From Azospirillum sp. TSH64 (GTDB lineage Bacteria > Pseudomonadota > Alphaproteobacteria > Azospirillales > Azospirillaceae), in the NCBI RefSeq assembly GCF_003116035.1, contig NZ_LGQW01000015.1, positions 4,966,238 to 5,030,237 on the forward strand: a stretch of DNA of 64,000 nt, written 5' to 3'. The position numbers and the translations under genes were made by a program. The notes beneath the pieces were generated by a model that ran no database searches, was not told where the DNA came from, and saw nothing but the letters and a program-made list of their open reading frames with translations. Below, piece after piece: positions 59,540 to 64,000 of this stretch; positions within the stretch are counted from its first letter, which is position 1, and each line of letters opens with the position of its first letter.

Positions 59540-60196
59540 ATGGAATGGGATTGGGAGTTCGTCCGCGAGATCATGCCGATGCTGCTGGACGGCCTGCGCA
59601 TCACGCTGCTGGCCACCCTGCTCGGCTCCATCCTGGCCGCCGCCGCCGGGCTGGGCTTCGCCCTGCTGCGCCGGTCGAAAAACCGGGCGGTGACGCGCAT
59701 CACCGGCTTCGTGGTGGAGTTCATCCGCGGCACGCCGCTGCTGGTGCAGCTGTATTTCCTGTTCTACGTGCTGCCGGAGCTGGGACTGCTGCTGTCGCCG
59801 CTGACCGCCGGCGTGGTCGGCTTGGGCCTCCATTACGCCACCTACACGTCGGAGGTCTTCCGCGCCGGCATCGACAACACGCCGCGCGGCCAGTGGGAGG
59901 CGGCCAAGGCCTGCAACCTCACGCCCTACCAGACCTGGCGCCATGTCATCCTGCCGCAGGCGATCCCGCCGATGATCCCGGCGCTGGCGAATTATTTCGT
60001 CGCGATGTTCAAGGAAACCCCGCTGCTCTCCGCCATCACGGTGATCGAGCTGATGAGCGAGGCTCGCGGCGTCGCCAACAGCAATTACCGCTATCTGGAG
60101 CCGATGACGATGGTCGGCGTCCTGTTCCTGTGCATCAGCCTGATCGCCGTGCCCGCCCTCCACCTGCTGGAACGCCGTTTCCGGCCACCCCGCTGA
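59540..60196 (+). CDS. ehuD: Ectoine/hydroxyectoine ABC transporter permease EhuD
   Basis: A 218-aa HisQ/M-type permease. VVEFIRGTPLLVQLYFLFYVLPELGLLLSPLTAGVVGLGLHYATYTSEVFRAGIDNTPRGQWEAAKACNLTPYQTWRHVILPQAIPPMIPALANYFVAMFKETPLLSAITVIELM is the conserved core with the EAA loop. The ATG follows TTAAGGAAACC. It is followed by eutA after 41 bases in the same transcript. Confidence 0.87.
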   Translation: MEWDWEFVREIMPMLLDGLRITLLATLLGSILAAAAGLGFALLRRSKNRAVTRITGFVVEFIRGTPLLVQLYFLFYVLPELGLLLSPLTAGVVGLGLHYATYTSEVFRAGIDNTPRGQWEAAKACNLTPYQTWRHVILPQAIPPMIPALANYFVAMFKETPLLSAITVIELMSEARGVANSNYRYLEPMTMVGVLFLCISLIAVPALHLLERRFRPPR

Positions 60197-60237
60197 CTGC
60201 CGGCGCGCCGACACGCTGACCCTGGAGTTTCCGAGCC

Positions 60238-61023
60238 ATGTCCTCCCTCCCCATCCTGCGCTCTCCCACCGCGCTGGCCTTCGACGACCGCCCGGTCGAA
60301 AAGCGCGTCGGCCTGGTCGTGCTGGCGACCGACCACACGACCGAACCGGATTTCCGCCGCATGGTCGCCGGCGACCGCATCGGCGTCTACACCGCGCGCA
60401 TCCCCTACGCCAACCCGACGACGCCGGAGAATCTGCGCCGCATGCAGCCGCGCCTCGCCGACGGGGCGGCGCTGATCCTGCCCGGCGAGCCGCTCGATGC
60501 CATCTGCTATTCCTGCACCTCGGCCAGCGTCGTGATGGGCGACGACGCCATCGAGCAGGCCATCGCCTCGGCCAAGCCGGGCGCTCCCGTCATCACGCCG
60601 CCCGCCGCCGCCCGGCGTGCCCTGCATGCCTTCGGCGCCCAGCGCATCGCCGTGCTGACCCCCTACACCGAACAGACCAGCCGGCCGATGGCCGCCTATT
60701 TCGGCGTGCATGGCTTCGACATCGCGCGCTTCACCTGCTTCGGGCTGGATGACGACCGCGAGATGGCGCGCATCGCGCCGGCCAGTCTGGTGCGCGCCGC
60801 CGTCGAAGCGATGGCGCCGGACGCCGAGGCCCTGTTCATCTCCTGCACCGCCCTGCGCTCGGCCGCCGTCGCCGCCGAGATCGAGGACGCCATCGGCCGC
60901 CCCGTCGTCACCAGCAACCAGGCCACCGCCTGGGCCGCGCTGCGCCTGTGCGGCGATGACCGGTCCCGTCCCGGGGCTGGGCGGCTGATGACCCTGCCGC
61001 TGCCGCAGGATGCATGGTCATGA
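60238..61023 (+). CDS. eutA: Ectoine utilization protein EutA (Asp/Glu racemase / maleate isomerase family)
   Basis: A 261-aa enzyme of the arylmalonate decarboxylase/maleate isomerase fold. Two catalytic Cys are seen: CYSCTSASVVMGDDAI near residue 88 and FISCTALRSAAVAAEIEDAIGRPVVTSNQATAWAALRLCG near 203. In ectoine loci EutA with EutB and EutC is assigned to conversion of 5-hydroxyectoine to ectoine. It overlaps the eutB start as ATGA and follows the transporter genes. Confidence 0.85.
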   Translation: MSSLPILRSPTALAFDDRPVEKRVGLVVLATDHTTEPDFRRMVAGDRIGVYTARIPYANPTTPENLRRMQPRLADGAALILPGEPLDAICYSCTSASVVMGDDAIEQAIASAKPGAPVITPPAAARRALHAFGAQRIAVLTPYTEQTSRPMAAYFGVHGFDIARFTCFGLDDDREMARIAPASLVRAAVEAMAPDAEALFISCTALRSAAVAAEIEDAIGRPVVTSNQATAWAALRLCGDDRSRPGAGRLMTLPLPQDAWS

Positions 61024-62006
61024 GCGGCCAGGACATCGGTCTGGAGGACGTCTTCCGTGCTCGCGCGCGGCTGGCCGGACGGATCGTGGCGACGCCGACC
61101 GTCGCCTCGCCCAGCCTGACCGCCCGCTGCGGCACTCCGGTCTTCCTGAAGCTGGAGACCCGCCAGACCACCGGCAGCTTCAAGCTGCGCGGCGCCACCA
61201 ACGCGCTGTCGGCCCTGCCACGCGAAGCATTGGCGACGGGGGTCGCGGCGGCCTCCACCGGCAATCATGGCCGTGCGCTCGCCCATGCCGCCGCTCAGGC
61301 CGGCGTCCGCTGCGTCGTCTGCATGTCGGCGCTGGTGCCAGCCAACAAGATCGAGGGCATCCGCGCGCTGGGGGCGGAGATATGCATCGTCGGCCGTTCC
61401 CAGGACGACGCGCAGGTCGAGGTCGACCGGCTGGTCCGCGAGGAGGGCTTCGCCACCGTCCCGCCCTTCGACCATGCCGACGTCATCGCCGGACAGGGCA
61501 CGCTGGGGCTGGAGATCGTCGAGGCGGTTCCCGATGCCGAGCTGCTGCTGGTGCCGCTGTCGGGCGGCGGCCTGATCGGCGGCGTGGCGCTGGCGGCCAA
61601 GGCCCTGCGGCCAGGCCTGCGGGTGATCGGCGTGTCGATGGAACGCGGTGCCGCGATGCATGCCAGCCTGAAGGCCGGACGCCCGGTCCAGGTCGAGGAG
61701 CTGGAGACGCTGGCGGATTCGCTCGGCGGCGGCATCGGGCTCGACAACCGCCACACCCACCGGCTCGCCGCCAGCCTGCTCGACGACGTGGTCCTGCTGA
61801 CCGAGGCGGAGATCGCCGCCGGCATCGAGCACGCCTACTCCGCCGAGCAGGAAATCGTCGAGGGCGCCGGGGCCGTCGGCATCGCCGCACTGCTCGCCGG
61901 CAAGGTGACGCCGCGAGGCCCGACAATCGCCCTTCTGTCCGGCCGCAACATCGCCATGGACCTGCACCGCCGCATCATCACCGGAGGCCTGCCATGCCCC
62001 GCATGA
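61020..62006 (+). CDS. eutB: Ectoine utilization protein EutB (threonine dehydratase-like, PLP)
   Basis: A 328-aa fold type II PLP enzyme. The PLP Lys is in TRQTTGSFKLRGATNAL near residue 50. ASTGNHGRALAHAAAQAGVRCVVCMSALVPANKIEGIRALGAEICIVG, VPPFDHADVIAGQGTLGLEIVEAVPDAELLLVPLSGGGLIGGVALAAKAL (glycine-rich phosphate loop) and VEGAGAVGIAALLAGK follow. Proposed role: dehydration-type step on the 5-hydroxyectoine route. The ATG overlapping the eutA stop is chosen over one 6 bases before. Its end overlaps eutC by 13 bases. Confidence 0.85.
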   Translation: MSGQDIGLEDVFRARARLAGRIVATPTVASPSLTARCGTPVFLKLETRQTTGSFKLRGATNALSALPREALATGVAAASTGNHGRALAHAAAQAGVRCVVCMSALVPANKIEGIRALGAEICIVGRSQDDAQVEVDRLVREEGFATVPPFDHADVIAGQGTLGLEIVEAVPDAELLLVPLSGGGLIGGVALAAKALRPGLRVIGVSMERGAAMHASLKAGRPVQVEELETLADSLGGGIGLDNRHTHRLAASLLDDVVLLTEAEIAAGIEHAYSAEQEIVEGAGAVGIAALLAGKVTPRGPTIALLSGRNIAMDLHRRIITGGLPCPA

Positions 62007-62998
62007 CCATCCTGACCGAGGCGGAGCTGCGGCGGATCGTTCCGCTCGACCGCGATGCCGTTGTCTGCGTCGAGGACGCCTTCCGGGCACTGGCCACCCG
62101 TCCGGTGGCAATGCCGCCGATCCTGCGGCTCGACATCCCGGAACATGCCGGCGGTAGCGGGGGAGAAGTCGACGTCAAGACCGCCTATGTCCCCGGCCTC
62201 GACGGTTTCGCCATCAAGATCAGTCCCGGCTTCTTCGGCAACCCGGCGCTCGGCCTGCCCAGCGTCAACGGGCTGATGGTGCTGCTGAGCAGCCGGACCG
62301 GGCTGGTCGAGGCCCTGCTTCTCGACAACGGCTATCTGACCGACGTGCGGACCGCCGCGGCGGGTGCGGTCGCCGCCAAACACCTGTCGCATCCCGACAG
62401 CGCCGTCGCCGCCGTCTTCGGCGCCGGGGTGCAGGCGGCGTTGCAACTGGAGGCGCTGATCCTGGTCCGCCCGATCCGCGAGGCCCGAATCTGGGCGCGC
62501 CAACCCGAGCGCGCCGCCACCACCGCCGCCCGCCTGTCGGAGCGGCTGGGCTTCCCCGTCCGCGCCGAGACGGACGGCCTGACAGCCGTGGCGGGGGCCG
62601 ACATCGTCGTCACCACCACCCCGGCCGACCGGCCGATCCTGATGGCGGACTGGCTCGAACCCGGCCAGCACGTCACCGCCATGGGGTCGGACGCCGAACA
62701 CAAGAACGAACTCGATCCCGCCATCCTGTCCCGTGCCGACCTCTATGTCGCCGACCGCCTGACGCAAACCCGCCGGCTGGGCGAACTGCATCACGCGATC
62801 GCCGCCGGCACGGTCGCCGCCGACCGGGAGTTTCCCGAGCTGGGCGCCGTCATCGCCGGGCAGGCCGCGGGCCGCCCCTCCACCGACGCCATCACCGTCT
62901 GCGACCTCACCGGAACCGGGGTGCAGGACACCGCCATCGCCACGCTGGCGCGCGGCCGGGCCCTGGCGGCCGGTGCCGGCACCGTCTTCGACGCCTGA
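61994..62998 (+). CDS. eutC: Ectoine utilization protein EutC (ornithine cyclodeaminase family)
   Basis: A 334-aa NAD(H)-dependent mu-crystallin/ornithine cyclodeaminase-family enzyme. VDVKTAYVPGLDGFAIKISPGFFGNPALGLPSVNGLMVLLSSRTGLVEALLLDNGYLTDVRTAAAGAVAAKHLS is the family core, with the catalytic Lys in FAIKISP. The nucleotide fold is AVAAVFGAGVQAALQLEALILVRPIREARIWARQPERA, followed by DIVVTTTPADRPILMADWLEPGQHVTAMGSDAEHKNELDP. The ATG follows CCGGAGGCC inside the eutB end. It works with EutA and EutB. Confidence 0.86.
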   Translation: MPRMTILTEAELRRIVPLDRDAVVCVEDAFRALATRPVAMPPILRLDIPEHAGGSGGEVDVKTAYVPGLDGFAIKISPGFFGNPALGLPSVNGLMVLLSSRTGLVEALLLDNGYLTDVRTAAAGAVAAKHLSHPDSAVAAVFGAGVQAALQLEALILVRPIREARIWARQPERAATTAARLSERLGFPVRAETDGLTAVAGADIVVTTTPADRPILMADWLEPGQHVTAMGSDAEHKNELDPAILSRADLYVADRLTQTRRLGELHHAIAAGTVAADREFPELGAVIAGQAAGRPSTDAITVCDLTGTGVQDTAIATLARGRALAAGAGTVFDA

Positions 62999-63043
62999 TC
63001 CTTCATTTCCCATGCCCCTCCTCTTACGAGAGAGACCCCCGAC

Positions 63044-64000
63044 ATGCTGGAACCGACGCTGAACTTCAGCCGGGCCGAATATGCCGCCCGGCTCGACAAG
63101 ACCCGTGCCGCCATGGACAAGGCCGGCATCGAGCTGCTGATCGTCACCGATCCGTCGAACATGGCCTGGCTGACCGGCTATGATGGCTGGTCCTTCTACG
63201 TCCACCAGTGCGTGATCGTGCCGCCGCACGGCGAGCCGATCTGGTACGGACGCGGCCAGGACGCCAACGGCGCCAGGCGCACCGCCTATCTGGCCCATGA
63301 CAGCATCATCGGCTATCCCGACCATTACGTGCAATCGACCGAACGCCATCCGATGGATTTGCTGTCGACGATCCTGGCGGACCGCGGCTGGGGCGGGCTC
63401 ACCATCGGCGTCGAGATGGACAATTACTGGTTCACCGCCGCCGCCTACCAATCGCTGACCACCCACCTGCCCAATGCCCGCTTCCAAAACGCGACGGCGC
63501 TGGTCAATTGGCAGCGTGCGGTGAAGAGCCCGCAGGAACTCGACTACATGCGCAAGGCCGCCCGCATCGTCGAGGCGATGCACGCCCGCATCGTCGAGCG
63601 CGTCGAGCCCGGCATGCGCAAATGCGACCTCGTGGCCGAGATCTACGACGCCGGCATTCGGGGCATCGGGGGGGCGGACGGCTTCGGCGGCGACTATCCG
63701 GCCATCGTCCCGCTTCTGCCGTCGGGGGCCGACGCCTCGGCCCCGCACCTGACCTGGGACGACCGGCCGATGAAGCTGGGCGAGGGCACCTTCTTCGAGA
63801 TCGCCGGCTGCTACAAACGCTATCACTGCCCGCTGTCGCGCACCGTCTTCCTCGGCACGCCGACGCAAGCCTTCCTCGATGCCGAGAAGGCGACGCTGGA
63901 GGGAATGGAGGCCGGGCTCGCCGCCGCCAAGCCGGGCAACAGCTGCGAGGACATCGCCAACGCCTTCTTCGCCGTGCTGAAGCGCTACGGCATCACCAAG
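63044..64000 (+). CDS. eutD: Ectoine hydrolase EutD/DoeA (M24 peptidase family), 3' end cut
   Basis: At least 319 residues of a creatinase/aminopeptidase P-fold hydrolase; the rest is outside the window. The N-terminal domain has LNFSRAEYAARLDKTRAAMDKAGIELLIVTDPSNMAWLTGYDGWSFYVHQCVIV. The linker is VNWQRAVKSPQELDYMRKAARIVEAMHARIVERVEPGMRKCDLVAEIYDAG, and the catalytic part begins PAIVPLLPSGADASAPHLTWDDRPMKLGEGTFFEIAGCYKRYHCPLSRTVFLG. This enzyme opens the ectoine ring to N-acetyl-diaminobutyrate. The usual dipeptidase metal-ligand pattern is altered, as in other ectoine hydrolases. Confidence 0.85.
   Translation, partial: MLEPTLNFSRAEYAARLDKTRAAMDKAGIELLIVTDPSNMAWLTGYDGWSFYVHQCVIVPPHGEPIWYGRGQDANGARRTAYLAHDSIIGYPDHYVQSTERHPMDLLSTILADRGWGGLTIGVEMDNYWFTAAAYQSLTTHLPNARFQNATALVNWQRAVKSPQELDYMRKAARIVEAMHARIVERVEPGMRKCDLVAEIYDAGIRGIGGADGFGGDYPAIVPLLPSGADASAPHLTWDDRPMKLGEGTFFEIAGCYKRYHCPLSRTVFLGTPTQAFLDAEKATLEGMEAGLAAAKPGNSCEDIANAFFAVLKRYGITK

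Noticed and set aside
1..64000. CRISPR arrays, tRNA or rRNA genes, IS elements, phage genes
   Set aside because: No regularly spaced repeats, tRNA-like cloverleaf, rRNA sequence, transposase or integrase motif was seen.

Overview
The window is high-GC, densely packed bacterial DNA with many ATGA or GTGA stop/start overlaps. Gene content (ABC uptake systems, catabolic operons, LysR/AraC/Lrp/MocR regulators, an ectoine-utilization locus) suggests a soil or plant-associated alphaproteobacterium, most like Azospirillum or a relative. That placement is inferred from gene content and style only. I see no rRNA, tRNA, CRISPR array, prophage or insertion sequence, and no certain broken gene. The genes at both window ends are cut.

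Region by region: (1) 1-3.4 kb, minus strand: a probable Zur-controlled zinc operon, DUF1826 protein - 45-aa membrane peptide - ZnuC - ZnuB - ZnuA (cut), with an 18-bp Zur-like palindrome 30 bp before the first gene. (2) 3.8-5.9 kb: four stand-alone receiver-domain proteins in a row; two are close paralogues and one has lost its phospho-acceptor Asp. (3) 5.9-9.4 kb: an enolase-superfamily enzyme and an MFS carrier, divergent from a LysR regulator. (4) 10-22 kb: a catabolic cluster of unknown substrate, with two crotonases, a creatininase-family amidohydrolase, a luciferase-like flavin monooxygenase, an acyl-CoA ligase, a RibB-type flavin-synthesis protein, a flavin reductase, a DUF1302 outer-membrane protein, an MFS carrier and an AraC regulator. 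(5) 22.1-25.4 kb: Lrp regulator, ankyrin-repeat protein, cupin, and a Xre-RES toxin-antitoxin pair with a striking double-CACGTG operator. (6) 25.5-32.6 kb: hydantoinase/oxoprolinase HyuA-HyuB with a three-part amino-acid dehydrogenase (FAD + BFD-type Fe-S, small 2Fe-2S, DAO-type FAD).

(7) 32.6-34.6 kb: an EamA exporter and a double-GNAT acetyltransferase. (8) 34.9-52.5 kb: a large amine/acid catabolic and transport region with M20 deacylase, GhrA-like reductase, cupin, two aldehyde dehydrogenases, tartrate-dehydrogenase-like enzyme, PuuB-like oxidase, two type II HAD hydrolases, a second double-GNAT protein, a class III transaminase and a dipeptide-type ABC importer with fused ATPases. (9) 52.8-64 kb: an ectoine/5-hydroxyectoine utilization locus: asnC(doeX)-doeC-doeD on the minus strand and enuR-ehuA-ehuC-ehuD-eutA-eutB-eutC-eutD (cut) on the plus strand. 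The usual binding-protein gene ehuB is missing from its normal place.

Working together: the ectoine block imports the compatible solute (EhuACD), probably converts 5-hydroxyectoine (EutABC), opens the ring (EutD), and processes the released diaminobutyrate to aspartate (DoeD, DoeC), under EnuR and AsnC. The 10-21 kb block has the logic uptake (porin, MFS), CoA activation, flavin-dependent oxygenation with its own flavin supply, beta-oxidation-like hydration and amide hydrolysis. This is the least explained part of the window and the best candidate for an undescribed pathway.
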